A program made the translations under genes and the position numbers. DNA of 25,518 nucleotides. Source: an uncultured Acetatifactor sp. Lineage in GTDB: Bacteria > Bacillota > Clostridia > Lachnospirales > Lachnospiraceae. Where the stretch lies: NCBI GenBank assembly GCA_910578815.1, contig CAJTSE010000014.1:15550-41067 (forward strand), written 5' to 3'. Under the pieces are notes generated by a model. The model was given only the letters and a program-made list of their open reading frames with translations. It was not told the DNA's origin and made no database searches. Of the stretch, positions 6,360 through 14,214 are shown in pieces (the stretch's first letter is position 1; each line of letters starts with the position of its first letter).

Positions 6360-7699
6360 GCCTTTCCTCCTGTTTTTTTCTTTGCCAGCTGTATCTTTCG
6401 CATGGACTTTATTTCCTGAGTCAACGGCCGCTTTGCAGGACAGATAAAACTGCAGCACCCGCATTCACAGCATTCCATTCCATGATTTTCCAAAAACGCT
6501 TCCTCGTCAAAATGTTCCGCATAATCCGCCAGCCTGCTGGGTATCACTCTGCCGGGACATACCTCCACACATCTCCCGCAGTTGATACAGGGGCCTGGCT
6601 CCATAGCCGCAACATCATCCTTGGACAGCCCCAGAAGGGCCGTGGAGGTCTTTGTGGAAGGAACATTCAAATCAAACATACCGAAGCCCATCATAGGGCC
6701 GCCGCATATTATTTTTTCCGGCGTAGTCCGGAAGCCTCCCGCCGCATTCAGTATTTCCTGATAACTGGTACCGATCTTGACCCTGAAATTTCCGGGACTG
6801 GCCACGGCGTCCCCCGTGACGGTTACGATCCGCTCCATTAACGGCCTGCCTTCCATGACGGCACGGTACACCGCCACGATGGTATCCACATTGTTTACCA
6901 CGCAGCCCACATCCGCAGGAAGCATGGTGGAATTAATCTTTCTGCCCGTGGTGGCATAGATCAGCTGCCGTTCGCCGCCCTGAGGATATTTGGTTTTTAA
7001 TGCCTTGACGCTGACCTCCGGAATATCCTTTGTCAGCTGCCGCAAAAGAGAAATGCAGTCTGGCTTGTTATCCTCCACTGCAATGATCCCATGAGCGTAT
7101 TTCCCCGGCGCGTTTTCAAAAAGACGCATCAATATCTGCAGCCCTACCACCAGCTTTTCCGGCTCTTCCAGCATCCGGCGGTAATCTGAGGTCAGATAGG
7201 GCTCACACTCCGCACAGTTTGCGATCACATACTCTATTTTTTCCGGCTCCTTGGGCGAAAGCTTCACATGGGTAGGAAAACCCGCTCCACCCATGCCCAC
7301 GATGCCCGCTTCCCGGATGATGTCAATTATGTCCTCTCTGCTTAAGTTTTCATACGGCGCCGGAGGGTAAAATCCCACGTCTTCATACAGGCCGTCGTTT
7401 TCCAGCACAATACTCATAATCATGTCTCCGGTAACTACACGCCTGGGTTCGATCGACTTGACCGTCCCCGATACCGAAGCATAAATCGGTGCGGAAACAA
7501 ATCCGCCTCCTTCGGCTATTTTCTGCCCGGCAAGCACCCTGTCACCCTTGACCACTATCGGCTTTGCCGGAGCGCCGATATGCTGGGAAAGCGGATACAC
7601 AAGCTCATTCCCCGGAAGTATGTCCTGAATCGGTTTATCCTTGGACAGGTCCTTGCCATCATATGGATGTATGCCGCCCACAAATGTCAACTTTGCCAT
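6356..7699 (-). CDS. rnfC: Rnf complex subunit RnfC (NADH-side)
   Basis: RnfC is the peripheral cytoplasmic subunit that exchanges electrons with NAD(H) through FMN and two 4Fe-4S clusters. The 447 residues contain FVGGIHPYDGK near the start, the nucleotide/FMN-binding stretch GMGGAGFPTHVK (135-146), CAECEPYL (162-169), a SLBB-like segment at ~290-330, and two Fe-S motifs: Cys371/374/377/381 and Cys410/413/416/420. It is first in the operon, as in other clostridial rnf clusters. The start at 7699 gives the family-standard MAKLTF N-terminus with AAAGGA upstream; the ATG at 7723 lacks a ribosome binding site. No convincing promoter hexamers were found in the AT-rich stretch upstream, although a promoter must be near. 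Confidence 0.95.
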   Translation of the reverse strand: MAKLTFVGGIHPYDGKDLSKDKPIQDILPGNELVYPLSQHIGAPAKPIVVKGDRVLAGQKIAEGGGFVSAPIYASVSGTVKSIEPRRVVTGDMIMSIVLENDGLYEDVGFYPPAPYENLSREDIIDIIREAGIVGMGGAGFPTHVKLSPKEPEKIEYVIANCAECEPYLTSDYRRMLEEPEKLVVGLQILMRLFENAPGKYAHGIIAVEDNKPDCISLLRQLTKDIPEVSVKALKTKYPQGGERQLIYATTGRKINSTMLPADVGCVVNNVDTIVAVYRAVMEGRPLMERIVTVTGDAVASPGNFRVKIGTSYQEILNAAGGFRTTPEKIICGGPMMGFGMFDLNVPSTKTSTALLGLSKDDVAAMEPGPCINCGRCVEVCPGRVIPSRLADYAEHFDEEAFLENHGMECCECGCCSFICPAKRPLTQEIKSMRKIQLAKKKTGGKA

Positions 7700-7822
7700 A
7701 CCTTTACTACGTCCTTTCCCCATTGATACTGTTACCCGCGGATTGCTGTCGAATTTTGCAAAACCACTCCCATTAAATATACTATTTTTTTCTCAAAAAT
7801 ACTACTGTTAAATTAAAATTTA

Positions 7823-7831
7823 TGATATAAT
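7823..7831 (+). promoter_or_regulatory. Extended -10 promoter upstream of the YprB-like gene
   Basis: TGATATAAT at 7823-7831 is a perfect extended -10 (TGN-TATAAT) in an AT-rich stretch. The -35 position (7803-7808, TACTGT) is poor, as is common for extended -10 promoters. Transcription from here would run through the paired hairpin repeats (7836-8053) and into the gene at 8090. Confidence 0.5.
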
Positions 7832-7835
7832 GTAA

Positions 7836-8053
7836 ACATCACAGCAGAAAAACAAGCGGCTGCGAAGCAGACATTTGTTTTTCTGTGATGTTTAACGAGC
7901 AAGCAGCCTGCGACAGCAGGCAAAAGGTGCCATGAGGACGAAGTTCGCAAGGCGTGTGCTTGCGAGAATTAAGTGGAAGAAAGAAAAACAAAGCGCAAAG
8001 TGGCATGCCACTTGAAAGCAGACATTTGTTTTTCTGCGATCATTAACGAGCAA
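7836..8053 (+). repeat. Paired hairpin direct repeats enclosing a short ORF
   Basis: A 36-bp sequence at 7867-7902 recurs at 8018-8053 with 33 of 36 identical; it starts GCAGACATTTGTTTTTCTG and ends TTAACGAGCAA. Each copy forms the right arm of a hairpin. ACATCACAG (7836-7844) and CAGAAAAACAA (7845-7855) pair with TTGTTTTT and CTGTGATGT (to 7891). GAAAAACAA near 7982-7990 pairs with TTGTTTTTC near 8024-8033. Between the copies are GCCTGC/GCAGGC (7906-7921), CGCAAG/CTTGCG (~7946-7964) and the perfect palindrome AAGTGGCATGCCACTT (7998-8013). The layout suggests an inserted repeat element in the leader of the YprB-like gene rather than a terminator. Confidence 0.65.
7932..8015 (+). CDS. Candidate 27-residue basic peptide inside the repeat element
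   Basis: This ORF runs from ATG at 7932 to TGA at 8013-8015. It begins MRTKFARRVLARIKWKKEKQ and ends in a Trp/His-containing stretch; it has many Lys/Arg and no acidic residues except one Glu. AAAGG lies upstream. It spans the CGCAAG/CTTGCG hairpin and the AAGTGGCATGCCACTT palindrome, so the open frame may be incidental to DNA or RNA structure. If translated, it would be an amphipathic cationic peptide. There is no family I can name. Confidence 0.25.
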   Translation: MRTKFARRVLARIKWKKEKQSAKWHAT

Positions 8054-8089
8054 ATGTAAGCGCTATTATATGACAATAGGAGATTTGCC

Positions 8090-9193
8090 ATGAGAATTTG
8101 TGAGGAAACCCTGGAAAATTTTTCTATTTCCTACCCTCTTGAGCGGCTTGCGCCCCTCGAACGAATTTTATTTTTTGATATAGAAACTACCGGCTTTACG
8201 GCCCGTTCCTCCAACCTGTATCTGATTGGCTGCGCCTACTACCTTGCCGGAAAATGGCGTACCACCCAATGGCTGGCCGAAAACACAGAACAAGAGGCTG
8301 ATATATTGACGGCTTTTTTTGAATTTGCAAAACTTTATCGCTATCTAATTCATTATAACGGTAATAATTTTGACCTGCCTTTCATCACCCAAAAGTGTGA
8401 ACAGCTTTCCCTTCCTTTCACCTTCGAACCGTTTCAGGGTATCGACCTTTACCGACGGATCGCGCCCTACAAATTTTTTCTCAGGCTTCCCAACTGCAAG
8501 CAGAAAACAATAGAGCAGTTTCTGGGAACCGAACGTAAGGATGTTTTTTCCGGCGGCGAGCTGATCGGCATTTATCAGGACTATGTTAAAAATCCAAACG
8601 AGTTTTCTGAAAATGCCCTTTTCCTGCATAATGCTTCCGATCTCAGAGGTATGCTGGAAACGCTTCCCATCTTGGGCTATTACGATCTTTTTAACCAGCC
8701 GGTAAAGGCCAAAAAGGTACAGGCAAATTATTACAAAGACGTAAACGGCAGCTCCAGGAAAGAGCTGGTTATCACGATTGTGCCTGACACTCCGCTTCCG
8801 AAGGAAGTGCTTACCTCCGCAGGCGGCTGTTTCTTCCGCGGGAAGGGAGCCGAAGCCACCTTGAAAATCCCCATTTACGAGGAAGAACTGAAATATTTTT
8901 ATTCCAATTATAAGGATTATTATTATCTTCCTACAGAAGACGTGGCACTCCATAAATCCGTAGCAGGCTTCGTGGACCAGGAGCACAGGATTCCCGCTTC
9001 GGCAGCTAACTGCTACACCAGAAAGTATGCCTGCTATCTTCCTCAATGGAATGTTGTGTTTGAGCCATTTTTTAAGCGTGATTATAAGAGCAGAGAGTTG
9101 TTCTTCGAGCTTACCGATGATCTGAAGCGTGACCGCCAGGCATTTTCCCGGTATGCGGCTCATGTTTTAACAATGATGGCCGCCACCTATTGA
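8090..9193 (+). CDS. YprB-like RNase H-fold (DEDD) exonuclease
   Basis: This 367-residue protein carries the YprB-type ribonuclease-H-like exonuclease fold. The DEDD acidic set is visible: FDIETTG (Asp30, Glu32), NGNNFDLPFI (Asp in the second motif) and HNASDLRGM (fourth Asp). These would bind two metal ions for 3'-5' cleavage; whether the substrate is RNA or DNA is not known from sequence. The C-terminal ~150 residues are not a recognisable domain. The start is fixed by AGGAGA 6 nt before the ATG. It is one of only two plus-strand genes here, is divergent from rnf, and ends at a bidirectional terminator. Confidence 0.8.
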   Translation: MRICEETLENFSISYPLERLAPLERILFFDIETTGFTARSSNLYLIGCAYYLAGKWRTTQWLAENTEQEADILTAFFEFAKLYRYLIHYNGNNFDLPFITQKCEQLSLPFTFEPFQGIDLYRRIAPYKFFLRLPNCKQKTIEQFLGTERKDVFSGGELIGIYQDYVKNPNEFSENALFLHNASDLRGMLETLPILGYYDLFNQPVKAKKVQANYYKDVNGSSRKELVITIVPDTPLPKEVLTSAGGCFFRGKGAEATLKIPIYEEELKYFYSNYKDYYYLPTEDVALHKSVAGFVDQEHRIPASAANCYTRKYACYLPQWNVVFEPFFKRDYKSRELFFELTDDLKRDRQAFSRYAAHVLTMMAATY

Positions 9194-9220
9194 CACTAAG
9201 CCATAGGCTCACAACAAAAG

Positions 9221-9252
9221 GGGCTGTCATTTGACAGCCCTTAAAATTTTTT
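9221..9252. terminator. Bidirectional intrinsic terminator
   Basis: GGGCTGTCA (9221-9229) and TGACAGCCC (9232-9240) form a perfect 9-bp stem with a 2-nt apex. TTAAAATTTTTTG follows on the plus strand, and CCTTTTGTTG follows on the minus strand. It lies between the convergent YprB-like and cheR genes and can stop both. Confidence 0.85.
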
Positions 9253-9270
9253 GTTTTATCATTTTATGTA

Positions 9271-10050
9271 TTACATAGGCTTTTGATAGAAAAAAGAATT
9301 TTTCCTCTCAAATCCTATCTCCTTATAATTGACAATCTGCTCCGTACTTCCGATAAAGAGCACGCCGCCTGGAGCAAGCGCTTTGAAAAACTTGCGGAAA
9401 ACTTCGTCTTTTGCTTCCTCGGTAAAATATATCAGTACATTGCGGCACACGATCATGTGATAATTCGTCGGATAAGCATCCTTTAACAGATTATGCTCCT
9501 TAAATTCCACCTTGGCCTTGATTTCTTCCGCCACCTTGAAAGACGGTCCAACCTGAGTAAAATACTTTCTTTTCAGATCAGCGGGCACAGCCTGAATACT
9601 TTTACTGTTGTAAAGCCCCATCTTTGCTTTTGCAATGATCTGCTTATCCAGATCCGTAGCAAAGATTCTGACACTAGTAAGCGGTATATGACCGGACAGC
9701 GCCATTACCAGGGAATAAGGCTCGTCGCCGGTAGAACAAGCGGCGCTCCATACCTTAAGGTTATTCCCGAATCTTTTGATCAACTCCGGAATCACCTGCT
9801 CATCCATCAACTTCCACTGCTCTGGGTTCCGGTAAAACTCAGATACATTGATTGTTATATAACTGACAAACTCTTCAAACAATTCCCGGTCTGTCTTTAA
9901 TCCCTGCACATACTTATCATATCCGTCTATCCTGTGCTTGGCAATCAAAGTGTCGATACGACGCTTCATCTGCTTTTCCTTGTAGCAGTTTAAATCAATC
10001 GAGGTCAGCGCCAGCACTTCTCTTTTAAAATACTCATAATCATACGTCAT
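9271..10050 (-). CDS. cheR: CheR-type protein-glutamate methyltransferase
   Basis: CheR transfers methyl groups from S-adenosylmethionine to glutamates of chemoreceptors. The 259 residues comprise the N-terminal helical CheR domain (~1-75, ending TINVSEFYRNP) and the SAM-binding methyltransferase domain with WSAACSTGDEPYS (101-113), ATDLDKQII and CRNVLIYF. It is full length for a stand-alone CheR with no fused TPR or CheB. The start at 10050 has AGGAG 10 nt upstream; the longer frame to 10095 adds an unlikely N-terminus. No other chemotaxis gene is nearby, so it is either an orphan of a dispersed system or serves a non-canonical signalling pathway. Confidence 0.92.
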   Translation of the reverse strand: MTYDYEYFKREVLALTSIDLNCYKEKQMKRRIDTLIAKHRIDGYDKYVQGLKTDRELFEEFVSYITINVSEFYRNPEQWKLMDEQVIPELIKRFGNNLKVWSAACSTGDEPYSLVMALSGHIPLTSVRIFATDLDKQIIAKAKMGLYNSKSIQAVPADLKRKYFTQVGPSFKVAEEIKAKVEFKEHNLLKDAYPTNYHMIVCRNVLIYFTEEAKDEVFRKFFKALAPGGVLFIGSTEQIVNYKEIGFERKNSFFYQKPM

Positions 10051-10077
10051 GGCACACACTCTCCTGCTCTGTTTCGT

Positions 10078-10103
10078 ACAATAAATGCTTTGCATTTCAT
10101 TGT
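10078..10103 (-). terminator. Hairpin after rpsA, possible weak terminator
   Basis: ACAATAAATGC (10078-10088) pairs with GCATTTCATTGT (10092-10103): an 11-bp stem with one bulged base and a TTT loop, between the rpsA stop and cheR start. No U-tract follows on the minus strand, so termination would be weak or Rho-dependent, or the hairpin may act in RNA stability. Confidence 0.4.
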
Positions 10104-10116
10104 CGGATACCGGAAC

Positions 10117-11247
10117 TTACTCTTCCTGCGCCGCGATTACCGCATCAATATCTACGGAAACCACATCCTCATCGGATTCCTCCTGATCTGCTTCGGGCGC
10201 AAGCATTGCCTTGATGCTCAAAGAAATTTTCTTCTCGTCTTCATTAAAGTCCACAACCTTCGCCGTCACTTCCTCACCCACACTCAATACGTCTGCAGGC
10301 TTCTCCACATGCTCTTTGGAAATCTGTGATACATGAAGCAGAGCGTCCACACCGGGCTCCAGCTCCACAAAAGCGCCAAAGTCAGTCATCCTGGCTACCT
10401 TTCCGGTCACCACATTGCCTACGGCATATTTATCAGCAGCGTCCCGCCAGGGATTTGCATCATCAAACTTCAGGGAAAGCGCAATCTTACTGCCGCTGAT
10501 CTCCTTAATCAGAACCTTCAGCTGATCTCCTACCTTAAATACCTTCTTCGGATGCTCTACACGCCCCCAAGACATTTCAGAAATATGAAGCAATCCGTCA
10601 GCACCACCCAGATCCACAAACGCGCCGAAATCGGTAACGTTTTTAACGGTTCCTTCCACAACGTCTCCTTCGTGGATTCTTTCGAAAAGCTCTTTCTGAA
10701 GCTCTGCCTTTCTGGCTGCCACAAGCTGCCTGCGGTCACCGATGTATCTTCTTCTCTTAGGATTATACTCGCTGATTACAAATTCAATCTCCTGCCCCGC
10801 ATACTTGGACAGATCTCTTTCATAGGTATCGGAAACAAGGCTGGCAGGAATGAAGATCCTCACCTCATCCACGATAACGCTTAAGCCTCCCTCCAGCACC
10901 TGCGCCACAGTTGCCTTTAAGACCTCTCTGCTATTATATGCCTCTTCAATTCTCTTATTCCCTCTGTCTGCGGCAAGCCTCTTATAGGTCAGCACCACCT
11001 GACCCTCACCGTCATTCACCTTCAGGACCTTAACCTCCATGGTATCGCCGGGCTTTACCAGTGTAGTCAAATCAACACTGGAATCATTGGTATATTCGTT
11101 TCTTGTAAGAATACCGTCTGACTTATATCCGATGTTTAAAACGATCTCATCCGCTTTGACATCAATGACCGTGCCCTCGACTACCTCTCCTGAATGTATT
11201 GTCTTAATTGAATCTTCCAGCATTTGTTCAAAAGTTAATTCTGACAT
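10117..11247 (-). CDS. rpsA: Ribosomal protein S1 homologue, four S1 domains
   Basis: This protein binds mRNA at the 30S subunit and helps initiation. The 376 residues hold four S1 (OB-fold) repeats at ~19-89, 107-175, 193-261 and 277-347. The third and fourth carry the classical TDFGAFVDL and TDFGAFVEL motifs; the second is divergent. The acidic tail (EADQEESDEDVV) is typical. Four domains rather than the six of E. coli is usual for Firmicutes. GAGGAGG precedes the ATG, which lies 20 nt inside the ispH 3' end in another frame. ispH and rpsA are fused into one protein in some Clostridia; here they overlap but are separate. Confidence 0.92.
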   Translation of the reverse strand: MSELTFEQMLEDSIKTIHSGEVVEGTVIDVKADEIVLNIGYKSDGILTRNEYTNDSSVDLTTLVKPGDTMEVKVLKVNDGEGQVVLTYKRLAADRGNKRIEEAYNSREVLKATVAQVLEGGLSVIVDEVRIFIPASLVSDTYERDLSKYAGQEIEFVISEYNPKRRRYIGDRRQLVAARKAELQKELFERIHEGDVVEGTVKNVTDFGAFVDLGGADGLLHISEMSWGRVEHPKKVFKVGDQLKVLIKEISGSKIALSLKFDDANPWRDAADKYAVGNVVTGKVARMTDFGAFVELEPGVDALLHVSQISKEHVEKPADVLSVGEEVTAKVVDFNEDEKKISLSIKAMLAPEADQEESDEDVVSVDIDAVIAAQEE

Positions 11248-12112
11248 AATTTTGAACCTCCTCGATTAATTTATTTGGGGTGGAAGCCCCCGCTGTAATA
11301 CCCACCAGGCGGACAGATTTAGGCAGTTCTAAATGCAAGTCATCCAGTGTCTGTATAAAATAGGTTCTGGCACACTTCTCACTGCAGATTTCATACAGCT
11401 TCTTTGTATTGGAACTGTGCCTGCCTCCTATTACAATCATAACGTCAGCTTCCTCCGCAAGAGCTCTTGCAGAGCGCTGGCGCTCTTCTGTCGCGCTGCA
11501 TACCGTATTCGCAACACTAACATTGTAACCTTTTTTTTCAAAAATTTCAACTATATAATAAAATTTATTGTAGTTAAATGTCGTTTGGGAGACAACAAGG
11601 ACATTCCGCCCTTCTGGCGGGACAAATCTTTCGGCTTCCTCCACGGTTTCCAACACGACAGCATCCCCCTGACACCAGCCCAAAGTCCCTTTCACCTCGG
11701 TATGGTCCGGGTCGCCTGCAACAACAATATATTTTCCTTCTCCGCTCTCTTTCTCTACAATGCCATGGATACGCTTCACGAAGGGACAGGTGGCATCCAC
11801 ATACTCCAGGCCCTTTTCCTCCAGAATATCATAGACCTGCTTTGATACGCCGTGTGCGCAGATAATCACCATTACCCTATTTCCGGCTTCTCCCCCGGTA
11901 CAGGCCTTTCCATTGGGAAGTGCCTCCAGTGCCCGCACATCCTCCAGTACCTTGACCCCCTGTTTTTCCAGCTCTCTGATAACTTCCTCGTTATGCACGA
12001 TGGGACCATAGGTATATATAGTCTTCCCCGTTTTTAACTGTTCATACACCGTTTCTACTGCCCGTTTTACCCCAAAGCAGAATCCGGTGCATTGATCAAT
12101 TCTGACCTCCAT
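11228..12112 (-). CDS. ispH: 4-hydroxy-3-methylbut-2-enyl diphosphate reductase
   Basis: IspH catalyses the last step of the MEP isoprenoid pathway, reducing HMBPP to IPP and DMAPP with a 4Fe-4S cluster. In the 294 residues the three cluster cysteines are visible: CTGFCFGV (Cys12), ATCPFVKR (Cys109) and NTVCSATEERQ (Cys205). Substrate-site His40 (VHNEEVI) and His137 (DHTEVKGT) are present, as is the C-terminal GITAGASTPNKLIEEV. The start at 12112 has AAGGGG upstream and gives the family N-terminus MEVRIDQC; the longer frame from 12175 is unlikely. It lies between cmk and rpsA in the usual clostridial order and overlaps rpsA by 20 nt. Confidence 0.95.
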   Translation of the reverse strand: MEVRIDQCTGFCFGVKRAVETVYEQLKTGKTIYTYGPIVHNEEVIRELEKQGVKVLEDVRALEALPNGKACTGGEAGNRVMVIICAHGVSKQVYDILEEKGLEYVDATCPFVKRIHGIVEKESGEGKYIVVAGDPDHTEVKGTLGWCQGDAVVLETVEEAERFVPPEGRNVLVVSQTTFNYNKFYYIVEIFEKKGYNVSVANTVCSATEERQRSARALAEEADVMIVIGGRHSSNTKKLYEICSEKCARTYFIQTLDDLHLELPKSVRLVGITAGASTPNKLIEEVQNYVRINF

Positions 12113-12187
12113 CTTAATTTCCCCTTCCGCCCTAGAAACCTGTAATATTGAAAATATAAGAAATACCGCATACATTACCGTTGAAAA

Positions 12188-12862
12188 TCAGCGGCTTTCC
12201 GATGACTCACTGCAAATTGCAATAATCCTTTCCACGGCTTCCTGTATTGTCATATCCGAGGTATCCACCAGAACGGCATCTTCTGCCCGCCTTAAGGGTG
12301 AAGTTTCTCGATTCATATCCCTGCGGTCCCGCTCTTCAATATCCGCACGGATCTTTTCCAGATCACAGCGTTCCCCCTTTGCCGACAGCTCTTCAAAACG
12401 GCGCTTTGCCCGCACGCTACTGCTGGCAGTAAGATAAATTTTTGTCTGTGCTTCCGGCAGCACGCAGGTGCCAATATCCCGCCCGTCCATAATGCAGTCA
12501 TTTCCAGACGCCAGCCTGCGCTGCAGCTCTACCAGCTTCTTTCGTACCTCCGGTATGGGACTGATAACAGACGCGGTACTGCCCACCTCTTCGGTGCGCA
12601 GACAGGCGTTCACGTTTTCCCCGTTTAGGTAAACCACCTGTACGCCGCCCTCATAGCGTATGGTAACATCCGCTTTCCTGCACTGTTCCACAATTTTTTC
12701 CTGATCCTGCAGATCCGTTTTCTCCCTTAACAGGTACAATGCTATGGCACGATACATCGCCCCCGTGTCCACATAAATCAAATTCATCTTTTCCGCCACC
12801 GCCCTGGCGATGGTACTCTTTCCCGCGCCTGCGGGTCCATCAATCGCAATATTATATGCCAT
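12188..12862 (-). CDS. cmk: Cytidylate kinase
   Basis: Cmk phosphorylates CMP and dCMP to the diphosphates. The 224 residues contain the P-loop GPAGAGKS (9-16), the DTGAMYRA motif (32-39), the CMP-binding DGRDIGT, and a lid with Arg-rich stretches (RRFEELSAKG, DIEERDRRDMNRE). Length is normal for the bacterial enzyme. AGGAGGAAAT directly precedes the ATG. It lies between the HI0933-type flavoprotein and ispH; plsC, which sits here in some Clostridia, is absent. Confidence 0.95.
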   Translation of the reverse strand: MAYNIAIDGPAGAGKSTIARAVAEKMNLIYVDTGAMYRAIALYLLREKTDLQDQEKIVEQCRKADVTIRYEGGVQVVYLNGENVNACLRTEEVGSTASVISPIPEVRKKLVELQRRLASGNDCIMDGRDIGTCVLPEAQTKIYLTASSSVRAKRRFEELSAKGERCDLEKIRADIEERDRRDMNRETSPLRRAEDAVLVDTSDMTIQEAVERIIAICSESSESR

Positions 12863-12919
12863 ATTTCCTCCTGTCTGCCGACGGACACTCTTTCCTTTGC
12901 TTCCCGTTACGACATTTCC

Positions 12920-14149
12920 TTAATCAGCAGCCGCATTCTTTCCCGCCAAATACCCCGTAGACCAGGCGATCTGCAAGTTAAAGCCGCCGGTTAAAGCGTC
13001 CAGGTCCAGCACCTCTCCTGCAAAATAGAGCCCTTTTACTTTCTTTGATTCCATAGTGGACGGATTAACTTCCCTCACGGCCACGCCGCCCCTGGTAATA
13101 ATTGCCTCTTCAAATCCCCCGGTTCCCGTAACCGTCAGCGGAAGGCTCTTAATCAGACCAGCAAATGTACGTCGTTCCTTTGCGGTAACCTCATTCATCT
13201 TCTTTTCAGGATCAATACCGGAGAGCGATACCATAACCGGTATCAGCTTTGCGGGGAACAATTTGCCCAAAGCGTTTTTAAACTGTTTATTTTTGTTCTC
13301 ATCAAAATCTCGAAGCAGCCGTTTATCCAGCTGCTGTTCATCCAGCGCCGGTTTAAGATCGAGAAACAGTGTTCCCCCGCCCTCCCGGTAAAAACTGCTG
13401 GCTGTCAGCACCAGCGGTCCGCTGACCCCGAAATGAGTAAATAACATCTCTCCGAAGCCCTCGTATACTTTCCTGCCGCCGCACATCAGCCTCATAGACA
13501 CATTCCGCAGGGAAAGTCCCATAAGCTGCCGACACCAGGCTTCCTCCACCCGAAGAGGGACCAATGCCGGTTTTAACTCCGACACCCTATGGCCCGCCGA
13601 TTTGGCAAAGCGGTATCCGTCCCCTGTAGAGCCGGTAGCAGGATAAGACATGCCGCCGGTACAAATAACTCCCCTGTCCCCATGTATCACGCGTCCGTCC
13701 GAAAGTCGAACGCCTGCAAATATCATTTCCTGATGGTCCTTTAAAATTTCATCCACTTTTGTATTCAGCAGCACTTCCACGCAGTACTTTTCCAGTTCCC
13801 TCTGAAGAGCTCCTATCACATCAGACGAGTGATCAGATACCGGGAAAACTCTGTCTCCCCGCTCAATTTTTAATTTGCATCCCGCCTGCTCCAGGAAATT
13901 CATAACAGCCGTATTGTCAAATCCATAAAAAGCGCTGTATAAAAATTTTTTATTAGTACAGACATTTTCAAACAGCACGTCCACGTCCCCGGCATTGGTT
14001 ACATTGCAGCGTCCCTTCCCTGTAATAAACAGCTTTTTGCCCAGTTTTTCATTTTTTTCAATCAGGCAGACGCTGCTCCCTGCCCTAGCTGCCGCCACCG
14101 CTGCCATCATCCCTGCGGGGCCGCCTCCTATGACGATTACCCTGCCCAT
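12920..14149 (-). CDS. HI0933-family FAD-dependent oxidoreductase (BaiN/YhiN type)
   Basis: This 409-residue protein is a flavoprotein of the HI0933 family. It has an N-terminal Rossmann FAD-binding motif GGGPAGMMAA (8-17), GKGRCNVTN, CTGGMSYPATGSTGDGYRFA in the middle, and a C-terminal FAD-closing stretch FAGEVLDLDALTGGFNLQIA followed by STGYLAG. Members are annotated as aminoacetone oxidase-like or, in gut Clostridia, BaiN-like; the true substrate is generally unknown and I cannot tell it from sequence. AAGGTG precedes the ATG. It heads the block flavoprotein-cmk-ispH-rpsA, a common clostridial arrangement. Confidence 0.85.
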   Translation of the reverse strand: MGRVIVIGGGPAGMMAAVAAARAGSSVCLIEKNEKLGKKLFITGKGRCNVTNAGDVDVLFENVCTNKKFLYSAFYGFDNTAVMNFLEQAGCKLKIERGDRVFPVSDHSSDVIGALQRELEKYCVEVLLNTKVDEILKDHQEMIFAGVRLSDGRVIHGDRGVICTGGMSYPATGSTGDGYRFAKSAGHRVSELKPALVPLRVEEAWCRQLMGLSLRNVSMRLMCGGRKVYEGFGEMLFTHFGVSGPLVLTASSFYREGGGTLFLDLKPALDEQQLDKRLLRDFDENKNKQFKNALGKLFPAKLIPVMVSLSGIDPEKKMNEVTAKERRTFAGLIKSLPLTVTGTGGFEEAIITRGGVAVREVNPSTMESKKVKGLYFAGEVLDLDALTGGFNLQIAWSTGYLAGKNAAAD

Positions 14150-14214
14150 ACAATCACCTTGATCCCTCTCAGTGCGTCACCCATACAAAAACATGTGACA
14201 ATTTCCTTGAAGCC

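Noticed and set aside
7700..7822. Promoter of the rnf operon
   Set aside because: The stretch is AT-rich and must hold one, but no minus-strand -35/-10 pair with acceptable spacing could be singled out.
7836..8053. CRISPR array
   Set aside because: Only two 36-bp repeats, 115 bp apart, with internal hairpins and no cas genes.
8345..9163. 272-codon open frame opposite the YprB-like gene
   Set aside because: It is antisense to a gene with clear DEDD motifs; the translation resembles no protein.
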